Source: Flavobacteriales bacterium UBA7666
Lineage (GTDB): Bacteria > Bacteroidota > Bacteroidia > Flavobacteriales_D > Crocinitomicaceae
Assembly: GCA_002483265.1 (NCBI GenBank)
Contig: DLHO01000001.1
Location: forward strand, 35,355-50,964
DNA: 15,610 nucleotides
Direction of reading: 5' to 3'
Part shown: positions 1 through 6,112 of the stretch, in pieces
Layout: every line of letters begins with the position of its first letter
Position numbering within the stretch: position 1 is the first letter of the stretch
Made by a program: the position numbers and the translations under genes
The notes under the pieces: generated by a model
What the model saw: only the letters and a program-made list of their open reading frames with translations
Told to the model about the DNA's origin: nothing
Databases searched by the model: none

Positions 1-14
1 TTCAAAAATCAAGT

Positions 15-515
15 ATGAACAAAGCTCCTTTATTACTTAGCATCATTTGCTTCGTTATTTACCGTTTACTCTTATACTTCACCCATAATATCTGGCTTTC
101 ATTATTAATCTTCCTAGTCCCAATTGGATTGTTGGTTTTCAATTTTAGTGTTAGAAAACGCTTGTCCTATTCAAACTGGTTTCTCAGCCCCAGAAATTTT
201 TTGCACGAAAGAAGAACCCATACTTTCGAAAGTGAATTAGACACACAATTGTTATATGCCAAACTCCTAGAAGTGGTTGACAACTTAGAGTTCGACTTGT
301 TGGATCACGATGAAAACAAATTGAAGATCTTATTGGGAGCATCGATCAATTTCTTGACTTGGGGAGAAAACATTTATATCCAAATTGCTCCGTCATCCAA
401 CGGCAGTATGATTGAATTTACATCAGTCACGCTTTTCGGAAACACTTCCTGGAAACGGAATGACAAAAACTTCGATTCGTTTATTGAATCATTTGAATCA
501 TCCTTAATCGTATAG
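15..515 (+). CDS. Two-helix membrane protein of unknown function
   Basis: I do not recognise the family of this 166-residue protein. The N-terminal third is hydrophobic, with two likely membrane helices at about residues 4-24 and 27-46 separated by a short turn, followed by a basic stretch (RKR). The remaining ~115 residues look like a soluble alpha/beta domain with alternating beta-type segments (around residues 100-140). The gene is first in a tight operon: only 2 bases separate its stop from the next start, and that regulator gene is itself 4 bases from a MutS-like ATPase gene. The ATG at 15 gives a natural hydrophobic N-terminus; upstream sequence is missing, so the promoter cannot be judged. 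Small membrane proteins paired with a tiny Cro/C1 regulator are common in bacteria, but the soluble domain here does not let me name a known pair. Confidence 0.75.
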   Translation: MNKAPLLLSIICFVIYRLLLYFTHNIWLSLLIFLVPIGLLVFNFSVRKRLSYSNWFLSPRNFLHERRTHTFESELDTQLLYAKLLEVVDNLEFDLLDHDENKLKILLGASINFLTWGENIYIQIAPSSNGSMIEFTSVTLFGNTSWKRNDKNFDSFIESFESSLIV

Positions 516-517
516 TT

Positions 518-733
518 ATGCCCATATCAGTAAACTTGGATGTCATGTTGGCTAAGCGGAAAATGCAATTGAAGGAATTATCCGAAATTGTGGGTGTTTC
601 AGTTGTTAACCTTTCCATCCTAAAGCAGAGTAAAGTAAAAGCTATTCGATTTTCTACTTTGGAAGCCATTTGCGAAGCGCTCGATTGTCAGCCGGGTGAT
701 CTATTGGAATTTATAGCAACAAAAGAAAATTAA
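518..733 (+). CDS. Small Cro/C1-type helix-turn-helix regulator
   Basis: This 71-residue protein is almost entirely one DNA-binding domain of the Cro/C1 superfamily, most like the short HTH_26/YozG-like group. The pattern LKELSEIVGVSVVNLSILK (about residues 18-36) gives helices 2 and 3 of the fold, and the C-terminal pattern TLEAICEALDCQPGDLLEF (about residues 47-65) is the usual closing helix pair, with the CQPGDLLE signature typical of this group. There is no sensor or dimerisation extension. It starts 2 bases after the stop of the upstream membrane-protein gene and ends 4 bases before the MutS-like gene, so it is surely co-transcribed with both. By analogy with similar small regulators it probably controls its own operon, but no operator can be checked because the promoter lies outside the window. 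Confidence 0.88.
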   Translation: MPISVNLDVMLAKRKMQLKELSEIVGVSVVNLSILKQSKVKAIRFSTLEAICEALDCQPGDLLEFIATKEN

Positions 734-737
734 TCAC

Positions 738-2327
738 ATGCTCCTAAATCGTAAAAAACGGATTCTTAAAAATCTGGAGGCATCTTTTGGTGAAGAAAAA
801 ACCGAAGGATTCAACTTTGATCTGATTAAACGATATAACTTCAACTTGAAGCAGTCAAGTGACACACAAATCCTATCGGACCAAACGACTGATGATTTGG
901 ATTTTGAACTGTTCTTTCGTTCTGTAGATCGAACTACCTCGAAAGTAGGACAGCAATACCTTTATGCAAAAGCACGTACTGTTAATCATTCATCAGGGAA
1001 ATTTGATCATCAGGAAAAAGTGATTCAGCATTTTGAGAAGCATCCTGAAGACAGATTAAAAATTCAATATCAACTTCAAAAATTAAATAACCAACAGGCT
1101 TATTATATTGTTGATCTCTTTCAAGAAGAATTGGATGAAAAACCTCATTGGTATACCCTCATTCCTATTCTTTCCTTGGGATCACTTTTGAGTCTCTCAT
1201 TGTCTGCAGTAAACCCTGGATTCGTTTTTTTATTTCTAAGTTTTTTTGCGATAAATATCCTAATTCACTATGGATTGAAAAGGAAGACGAACATTTTTGT
1301 CAATTCGATACCAGCGCTACTTTCTTTAGGTGCAGTTGCAAAAAAAATGTCCAAGTATGATTTTTTAAAAAGGAGGGAAGGAAATATCGATTCGTCACTA
1401 AGAGCCATTACAACTATCCGTAGAAAGATGTCCGTGTTCAAGCTGGAACAAAAGGTAGATAGCGATATCGAAGCAGCATATTGGTACTTATTGGAATTAA
1501 TTAAAATCACTTTTTTATTGGAACCTTTGTTACTGTTTAGTTCACTAGACAATCTGCGCTTTAAATCGAAAGAAATAGAGCAGGTTTATCGTTTTGTAGG
1601 GGAATTGGATTCAATCATTTCCGTTTCTTCGTTGAGATATGGACTGGATCACTATTGTGTCCCAACAATCTCTAATGATGTCAGAAAAGTCCGATTCAAG
1701 GATATGAGGCATCCGCTTATTCCAAACTGCGTTCCGAATAATGTAGACTTTGAAAAATCGGTTCTTCTGACTGGCTCTAACATGTCAGGTAAGACAACCT
1801 ACATTCGAGCTATCGGATTGAATATTATTTCGGGGATGACACTCAACACATGCTTCGCTAAATCAGCAATCATTCCAGTTGCGAACCTGTTCTCGGTTAT
1901 TCGAATTGAAGATGACTTGATGAACTCAAGCAGTTATTTCTTTAAGGAAGTGGATGAGATGAAAAATATCATTCAGCAAACTGGACAAACTACCTGCTCC
2001 ATTGTTTTATTGGATGAATTGTTTAAAGGAACTAATACGATTGAAAGAATTGCTTCGGCGAAGGCAATTCTTTCATTTCTGTCCAAAAGGAATAATCACA
2101 TTTTTGTTTCCACGCATGATATAGAGCTAACAGCACTTTTAAAAGATGAATTTGAATTGGCTTATTTCTCCGAACAGGTGACCAATGAAACAATTCATTT
2201 TGATTACAAATTAAAATCGGGAGTTCCAGGCAAAGGAAATGCCATTCGGATTTTAGAGATGAATGGTTATCCAAAGGAAATTACTCATGATGCTAAGTCT
2301 TATCTAATAGAAATGGAAAGAGGATAG
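738..2327 (+). CDS. MutS-like ATPase with central membrane segment
   Basis: The C-terminal half of this 529-residue protein is a MutS-family ABC-type ATPase domain. The Walker A motif GSNMSGKTT is at residues 346-354, the Walker B strand IVLLDEL at 422-428 (D426, E427), an SSSYFFKEVDEM stretch lies between them as in MutS proteins, and a VSTHD switch histidine follows. The N-terminal mismatch-recognition domain of true MutS (with its Phe-x-Glu motif) is absent, and there is no C-terminal Smr nuclease domain as in MutS2. Instead two hydrophobic segments lie at about residues 138-158 and 162-182, so the protein is probably held in the membrane with its ATPase in the cytoplasm. Such membrane-segment MutS relatives are, as I recall, widespread in Bacteroidota; their role is not established. 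Calling it a mismatch-repair enzyme would go beyond the evidence. It is last in the three-gene operon and is followed by a strong hairpin terminator. Confidence 0.88.
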   Translation: MLLNRKKRILKNLEASFGEEKTEGFNFDLIKRYNFNLKQSSDTQILSDQTTDDLDFELFFRSVDRTTSKVGQQYLYAKARTVNHSSGKFDHQEKVIQHFEKHPEDRLKIQYQLQKLNNQQAYYIVDLFQEELDEKPHWYTLIPILSLGSLLSLSLSAVNPGFVFLFLSFFAINILIHYGLKRKTNIFVNSIPALLSLGAVAKKMSKYDFLKRREGNIDSSLRAITTIRRKMSVFKLEQKVDSDIEAAYWYLLELIKITFLLEPLLLFSSLDNLRFKSKEIEQVYRFVGELDSIISVSSLRYGLDHYCVPTISNDVRKVRFKDMRHPLIPNCVPNNVDFEKSVLLTGSNMSGKTTYIRAIGLNIISGMTLNTCFAKSAIIPVANLFSVIRIEDDLMNSSSYFFKEVDEMKNIIQQTGQTTCSIVLLDELFKGTNTIERIASAKAILSFLSKRNNHIFVSTHDIELTALLKDEFELAYFSEQVTNETIHFDYKLKSGVPGKGNAIRILEMNGYPKEITHDAKSYLIEMERG

Positions 2328-2732
2328 GAGCAAATATTTGTTGACGTATCTCGTTTGTTCCAACCCATTAATTCTCATCCATAGTGTTCGACTCTAGTTG
2401 CGGTAGGTTCACTCTGATAAAATGCTCACCCTTTGGGTGGGCATTTTGCATTTCAGGCGATGCGAATTCATTCGTAATCAGTGAAAAGGCAAAAATGATT
2501 CGGTAAAATTCTTTCTTTTTTCTCTTTATTCCAACCGATGCTCTTGCTTTCTCGTTGATATAAATGAATTTGCGGATTGTTAAAAATGACAAGTATTCTT
2601 TACGGTTTTAACGGTTCAGATTATTGAGCGTATGGTGCTTGATCTCATGAACCAAAGACCTAATATTGTTACAATGAACAACTAACCGAAAAACCATGAA
2701 AACAAAAATATACACCTCATAAATAAATTATA
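2328..2732. other. Gene-poor spacer with terminator and an 8-codon frame
   Basis: This 405-base spacer holds the hairpin at 2419-2447. Further on, a minimal frame ATG...TAA at 2696-2722 (MKTKIYTS) sits 10 bases before the next gene start and could be a leader or a chance frame. A 74-codon minus-strand frame crosses the hairpin; nothing else supports it as a gene. I see no convincing TTG/TAnnTTTG promoter pair close to 2733. Confidence 0.5.
2419..2447. terminator. Strong hairpin, probably bidirectional intrinsic terminator
   Basis: The arms AAAATGC-T-CACCC and GGGTG-G-GCATTTT pair completely, with one T-G wobble, around a TTT loop. The stem is 13 bp, with A-tracts on one side and T-tracts on the other, so it could end transcription in both directions. 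It lies 92 bases after the MutS-like gene stop and is the likely end of that operon. The same bases are also part of an open minus-strand reading frame of 74 codons (2368-2592), which I do not call as a gene. Confidence 0.75.
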
Positions 2733-3950
2733 ATGAAAAAAATACCACTATTATGCCTTTCTGTTTGTGCTTCGTTGACACTGTTTTCACAAAAGAGATT
2801 GATTTTGGAAGAACGTGAAGCTCTAAGTTATTCAAACCCTGGCATCCCTTTTCAAGTTGACTCCATCGTATATCATTATGCTGTGGGAATGGGAATTTTA
2901 ACGGAGAACCAACCCAAATTAACTGCGGAACGAGGCGACAACTATTACAAGTATTCGTATTATTCACCGGAACTTGACTTTACAACAAAGGAAAAGTATA
3001 CCGGAACACCCTCTTCGCTTCTGAACCTTTCAGGAACAGGTACCAAAACGTATAATTCTTCGAATCAGCTTATAGAAGCTTTAGAAAACGCTTATAGAAA
3101 TGTTTACACCTATGATTCCAACGGTAACCTTTTGCAAGACGAAGAACACAGCTTTGATGGGACCAATTGGCAGTTTGAAGAAAGACGGCAATTCAGTTAC
3201 GATGCACAGAATCGTAAGATTGAGGAAAAAACATATTTTGATTTTGGACAAGGTATCGTTTTACACTTTCATGATTCTTTGTGGTATGATGGTAATTCAA
3301 ATAATTGTTCTGCAATAAAGTATTCATCTCCAAATCTTGAAATCAAAGTGCTTACTACCTTTTCCGGAGATACTCCCCTGTCTTTTAATTGGTATTCTGA
3401 CGGAACATTTACATTAACGGGTAATTATTACTCTTCGAATAATCAGATAGATTCTTTAATTCTTCGCGGTGTTAATTCTTCCGGCGTACCCAATAGTAAC
3501 CCGAGCTTTTCCCGGTATTATGAGTACAACGCATCCGGTAAATTGATAAACGATTCTCTCTATAATCATTTTTACAATTCAATATCACTTGATAAGTATG
3601 TGTATGATAATGATAATTATTTGACAGAGCTCAGAAAATACAGGACTAATCCTGTAAATGCATCTGATATCTTTAACGAAAGAAATTTTAAGTTTACGTA
3701 TGAGGACCTAGCCGGAATAGAAGAAAACAGTGTTTATTTCACCTGTTATCCCAATCCTGCGCAAAATGAACTTTTAGTTAACACTACTGATGAAATAATA
3801 TCTATAGCAGTTTATGACATGGAGGGAAAAATATTATTGAATCAGAATTTAATAAATAAGGTCGATATTTCTCCTATTCCTTCTGGTTGCTATAGGGTGA
3901 TGGTTACTACGAATACCGGAAGTGCTGAAAAGTGTTTTATTAAACAATGA
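2733..3950 (+). CDS. Secreted YD-repeat-like protein with T9SS C-terminal sorting domain
   Basis: A typical Sec signal peptide occupies residues 1 to ~20 (MKK, hydrophobic core, LFSQ cleavage region). The C-terminal ~70 residues form a Por/type IX secretion sorting domain: it opens with CYPNPAQNELLV, continues with the IAVYDMEGKILL strand pair and ends with a PSGCYRVMV...KCFIKQ pattern. The protein should therefore cross the inner membrane by Sec and the outer membrane by T9SS, then be cell-anchored or released. The middle (about residues 85-310) contains loosely repeated aromatic units such as YTYDSNGNLL, FSYDAQNRKI, YEYNASGKLI and YVYDNDNYLT, which resemble the YD repeats of RHS-type proteins and suggest a beta-rich surface protein. 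No catalytic motif is visible. It stands alone between a terminator and the accessory block. T9SS cargo of this layout is common in Flavobacteriales; its ligand or function is unknown. Confidence 0.88.
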   Translation: MKKIPLLCLSVCASLTLFSQKRLILEEREALSYSNPGIPFQVDSIVYHYAVGMGILTENQPKLTAERGDNYYKYSYYSPELDFTTKEKYTGTPSSLLNLSGTGTKTYNSSNQLIEALENAYRNVYTYDSNGNLLQDEEHSFDGTNWQFEERRQFSYDAQNRKIEEKTYFDFGQGIVLHFHDSLWYDGNSNNCSAIKYSSPNLEIKVLTTFSGDTPLSFNWYSDGTFTLTGNYYSSNNQIDSLILRGVNSSGVPNSNPSFSRYYEYNASGKLINDSLYNHFYNSISLDKYVYDNDNYLTELRKYRTNPVNASDIFNERNFKFTYEDLAGIEENSVYFTCYPNPAQNELLVNTTDEIISIAVYDMEGKILLNQNLINKVDISPIPSGCYRVMVTTNTGSAEKCFIKQ

Positions 3951-4222
3951 CATGAGCTCTTTTGTTGGCTCAAGCAACTTGATCTTGCCAGAATAGGAGG
4001 TTGAATAGTTGGATTTAGTGCATATCACGAGCCGGATGCTCGCGCTAGCTAGGTGAGTTGATTTTCAGAATTATTTTGTAGTATTGAAGCAATAACGTAA
4101 CGAAGACAATTCGCAAAAACCTACTGAAATTCAGTATTAAATTAGATTTTAATCAGTTGTAAGTAGTTAAAGTTGTGCATACATACAAGTTAGCCGTAAC
4201 CTTAAAAAACACTATCCGACCA
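3951..4222. other. Spacer with GC-rich hairpin and palindromes upstream of the Crp/Fnr gene
   Basis: This stretch contains a GC-rich hairpin, CGAGC (4028-4032) and GCTCG (4038-4042) around CGGAT, followed by the palindrome GCTAGC (4044-4049). It also holds a TATTG/CAATA inverted repeat (4082-4094), a perfect 15-base palindrome (4122-4136) and GTTAGCCGTAAC (4189-4200), whose GTTA and TAAC ends are complementary. The first part is clearly richer in G+C than its surroundings. Confidence 0.5.
4122..4136. promoter_or_regulatory. Candidate operator upstream of the Crp/Fnr gene
   Basis: TACTGAAATTCAGTA is a perfect palindrome with 7-bp arms and one central base. It ends 86 bases before the likely start of the Crp/Fnr-type regulator gene, a position suited to autoregulation. 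Dyad sites of this size are typical of dimeric Crp/Fnr proteins, although the sequence does not match the E. coli CRP or FNR consensus. The functional link is inference. Confidence 0.4.
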
Positions 4223-4786
4223 ATGAACATTGACGAAATTCTCAATAACATATATCCGCTTTCAGATACTTCCAAACAGTTACTGAAAAAGTCAATTACA
4301 GAGGTCAAGTACAAAAAAGGGTATATTCTTTTAAGAGCTGATAAAATTGAAAAAAACATCTATTTCATTAAGAAAGGCGTAGCAAGAGCATATTCAAATA
4401 AAGATAATATTGAAATCACTTTTTGGTTTGGCAAAGAGGGTGATACTATTATTTCAATGAAAAGCTATATAGCCAATCAGAAAGGATACGAAAATATAGA
4501 GTTGTTGGAAGATTGCGAACTGTACGAACTAAAAACAACCAACCTGCAAAAGCTCTTTGATGAATATATTGATATTGCAAATTGGGGAAGAAGATTTGCC
4601 GAAAAAGAACTTGTAAAAACAGAAGAACGGCTTATTTCCCGACAAGTCCGAATAGCAACGGAACGTTACAAAGAACTTTTAAAAGACAATCCAGACTTAA
4701 TCCAACGAATACAATTAGGACACATCGCATCTTATTTAGGGATAACACAAGTCAGTTTGAGTAGAATTAGAGCAGAAATAAAATAA
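4223..4786 (+). CDS. Crp/Fnr-family transcriptional regulator
   Basis: From the ATG at 4223 the protein is 187 residues. An upstream in-frame ATG at 4175 would add 16 residues that do not resemble the family, so I prefer 4223. Residues ~15-110 form the cyclic-nucleotide-binding-like beta barrel, with the characteristic YKKGYILLRADKIEKNIYFIKKGVARAY pattern interrupted here only by normal family variation. A long dimerisation helix follows, then a C-terminal winged helix with IASYLGITQVSLSRIR as the recognition region (about residues 163-183). There is no FNR-type cysteine cluster, and I do not see the Arg-Ser pair used by true CRP to bind cAMP, so the effector is unknown. This short form is common in Bacteroidota, often next to the genes it controls. 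Here it lies 79 bases upstream of an SMR exporter, probably its target. Confidence 0.9.
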   Translation: MNIDEILNNIYPLSDTSKQLLKKSITEVKYKKGYILLRADKIEKNIYFIKKGVARAYSNKDNIEITFWFGKEGDTIISMKSYIANQKGYENIELLEDCELYELKTTNLQKLFDEYIDIANWGRRFAEKELVKTEERLISRQVRIATERYKELLKDNPDLIQRIQLGHIASYLGITQVSLSRIRAEIK

Positions 4787-4807
4787 ACGGCTCATTTTTT
4801 ATCATTT

Positions 4808-4819
4808 GTAAAATTTTAC
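4808..4819. promoter_or_regulatory. Palindromic operator candidate in front of the SMR gene
   Basis: GTAAAATTTTAC is a perfect 12-base palindrome in the 79-base gap between the Crp/Fnr gene and the SMR gene. A -7-like box GACCTTTG (4835-4842; compare TAnnTTTG) follows at a distance that would place the palindrome at the -33 region. An activator or repressor bound there could control the exporter; the neighbouring Crp/Fnr protein is the obvious candidate. Low G+C makes AT-rich palindromes easier to find by chance. Confidence 0.4.
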
Positions 4820-4865
4820 GTCAATCCAAATTCAGACCTTTGCGAAAAAATTAAATTATTAAAGA

Positions 4866-5195
4866 ATGAATTGGATTATTTTAGTTTTTGGAGGATTGTT
4901 TGAAGTTGCTTTTGCATTCTGTTTAGGTAAAGCAAAAGAAACGACAGGAAATGAAATATATTTATGGTATGCAGGTTTTCTTGTTACCCTTGCTATCAGT
5001 ATGGGGCTTTTAATCAAAGCAACCCAAACCTTACCAATCGGAACAGCGTATGCAGTTTGGACAGGAATTGGTGCAGTCGGAACGGTTTTAGTTGGTATTC
5101 TTGTATTTAAAGAACCTGCAACGTTTCTGCGAATACTTTTTATTACCACTTTAATAGGCTCTATTATTGGGCTTAAAGCTGTATCTGCACATTAA
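4866..5195 (+). CDS. sugE: SMR-family exporter, Gdx/SugE (guanidinium) subtype
   Basis: This 109-residue protein has the size and four-helix plan of small multidrug resistance transporters. The essential membrane glutamate is E13 in the N-terminal pattern NWIILVFGGLFEV, and the signature PIGTAYAVWTGIGAVGTVLVG occupies residues ~57-77. The N-terminal WIIL...EV and the run GTAYAVWTGIGAVG fit the SugE/Gdx branch, whose studied members export guanidinium in exchange for protons as antiparallel dimers, better than the EmrE branch. The C-terminus GLKAVSAH also matches SugE proteins. The gene sits 79 bases after a Crp/Fnr regulator gene on the same strand, with a palindrome between them. I see no guanidine riboswitch. 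A broken GNAT gene follows 11 bases downstream. Substrate assignment rests on similarity only. Confidence 0.9.
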   Translation: MNWIILVFGGLFEVAFAFCLGKAKETTGNEIYLWYAGFLVTLAISMGLLIKATQTLPIGTAYAVWTGIGAVGTVLVGILVFKEPATFLRILFITTLIGSIIGLKAVSAH

Positions 5196-5206
5196 ATAAT
5201 ACTTAT

Positions 5207-5409
5207 ATGAAAATGAATATAACAATCAGAAAAGCCCAAGAAAAGGACAGTGAGAAAGTTTGGCATTTAATGAAAGAATTGGCTGTTTTGAAAAGTAAAT
5301 CAGCTCTTTTGCTATAACATCCGAAATTGTCAAAAACAGAGGTTTTGGTACCTCCCCGATTTTCATTGCATTGTGGCAGAAGATAATGATGAAGCTAAGT
5401 GCTACTAGT
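5207..5409 (+). pseudogene. GNAT N-acetyltransferase, truncated and frameshifted
   Basis: An ATG at 5207 opens a frame reading MKMNITIRKAQEKDSEKVWHL, the usual first strand and helix of GNAT acetyltransferases, but it stops at 5317 after 36 codons. Family-like sequence continues in another frame (FAITSEIVKNRGFG, from 5308) and then in a third (PPDFHCIVAEDND, around 5352-5390), before a stop near 5409. At least two frameshifts are therefore present, the first in a T-run around 5284-5289, and a stop codon also occurs in the reconstructed frame. The acetyl-CoA-binding (RGxGIG-like) half is missing altogether. The start lies 11 bases after the SMR gene, so it was probably the third gene of that small operon, which suggests that an acetyltransferase-exporter pair once existed here. 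Confidence 0.75.
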
Positions 5410-5457
5410 GAAATTTAGTTTTGTACTCCGACCCACCCGAACGCAAAGCGCCAAAAC

Positions 5458-5466
5458 GTTATAAGC
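5458..5466. repeat. Left end of cassette-like unit (9-bp inverted repeat)
   Basis: GTTATAAGC here is the exact reverse complement of GCTTATAAC at 8628-8636. It is preceded by GCGCCAAAAC, and the right-hand junction has a similar GGCAAAAAACGTTA. Together the two ends enclose the DUF2231-like gene and the P-type ATPase gene. In integron cassettes the first bases of a cassette are complementary to the start of its own attC site, and this layout is similar, but the bases do not fit the standard GTTRRRY core. Confidence 0.4.
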
Positions 5467-5567
5467 AAGTCTCAAAGACGACACCTAGGTTCAAGAATCA
5501 TTTTTAAGGGTGACAAATATCATAGTAGTGTTGAGTTAATCAGATGATCTTTGCAAAAACAGCTATT

Positions 5568-6053
5568 ATGAACCAAACACATGTACATTTATTAATAACC
5601 CATCTTCCAATTTTCGGCTCTATGCTTGGCGGGTTCGTTCTTGCACATGGACTTTGGACAAAAAGCAATCAAACAAAAATTGCTGCTTACAATCTTTTTA
5701 TAATTTCAGCAATTGGTGCAGGTATAGCCTATTTAACAGGCGAAGCTGCTGAAGAAAGCGTAGAAAATTTACAAGGAGTAGTTGAAGCAACTATTGAAAC
5801 ACACGAAGAATTTGCACTATTTGCTTTAATAGCATTAATCATTTTAGGAGTTACTTCTATCATCGGACTGTTTCTAACGATAAAAAAATCACCTCTTACA
5901 AGAACAACTTCGTTTGTGATTTTATTTATTTCAATAATCAGCTTCGGATTGGTTGCAAGAACAGGATATTTAGGTGGTCAAATTAGGCATACAGAAATTG
6001 CAAGCGGGGCTAACGTTCCTTCTGAGAATTCAGAAACCGAAGATGACGACTAA
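5568..6053 (+). CDS. DUF2231-like four-helix membrane protein
   Basis: From the ATG at 5568 the protein has 161 residues; an earlier in-frame ATG at 5544 adds eight residues that are not hydrophobic, and the start MNQTHVHLLITHLPIFG fits the family better. Four membrane helices are visible at about residues 6-26, 36-55, 84-105 and 114-132. Histidines cluster at the start (HVHLLITH), and the last helix is followed by ARTGYLGGQIRHTE, the Gly-rich His motif of DUF2231-like proteins. The tail is acidic (ETEDDD). Members of this broad group are often found with metal- or redox-related membrane genes, and the conserved histidines suggest heme or metal binding, which is inference. The gene lies 59 bases before a P-type ATPase gene on the same strand and probably forms one unit with it. 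Confidence 0.7.
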   Translation: MNQTHVHLLITHLPIFGSMLGGFVLAHGLWTKSNQTKIAAYNLFIISAIGAGIAYLTGEAAEESVENLQGVVEATIETHEEFALFALIALIILGVTSIIGLFLTIKKSPLTRTTSFVILFISIISFGLVARTGYLGGQIRHTEIASGANVPSENSETEDDD

Positions 6054-6112
6054 AACGTTTGTTTATTGGGGATGCAAAAGCATACTTTGGACAATTATAC
6101 CTATCTTCAACT

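Noticed and set aside
738..2327. Calling the ATPase a mismatch-repair MutS or a MutS2
   Set aside because: Neither the mismatch-recognition domain nor an Smr domain is present, and it has membrane segments.
3953..3972. TGAGC/GCTCA as terminator of the T9SS cargo gene
   Set aside because: A 5-bp stem with a 10-base loop and no T-run after it is too weak.
4084..4094. TATTG/CAATA inverted repeat as a regulatory site
   Set aside because: Arms of only 5 bp in AT-rich sequence are expected by chance.
4175..4222. Upstream in-frame ATG that would extend the Crp/Fnr protein by 16 residues
   Set aside because: The extra residues do not look like the family N-terminus, while MNIDEILNNIYPLSD from 4223 does.
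6059..6112. TTG start that would extend the P-type ATPase by 18 residues
   Set aside because: The added residues are not family-like, and an ATG at 6113 begins the expected MSEKHFNIKGL pattern.
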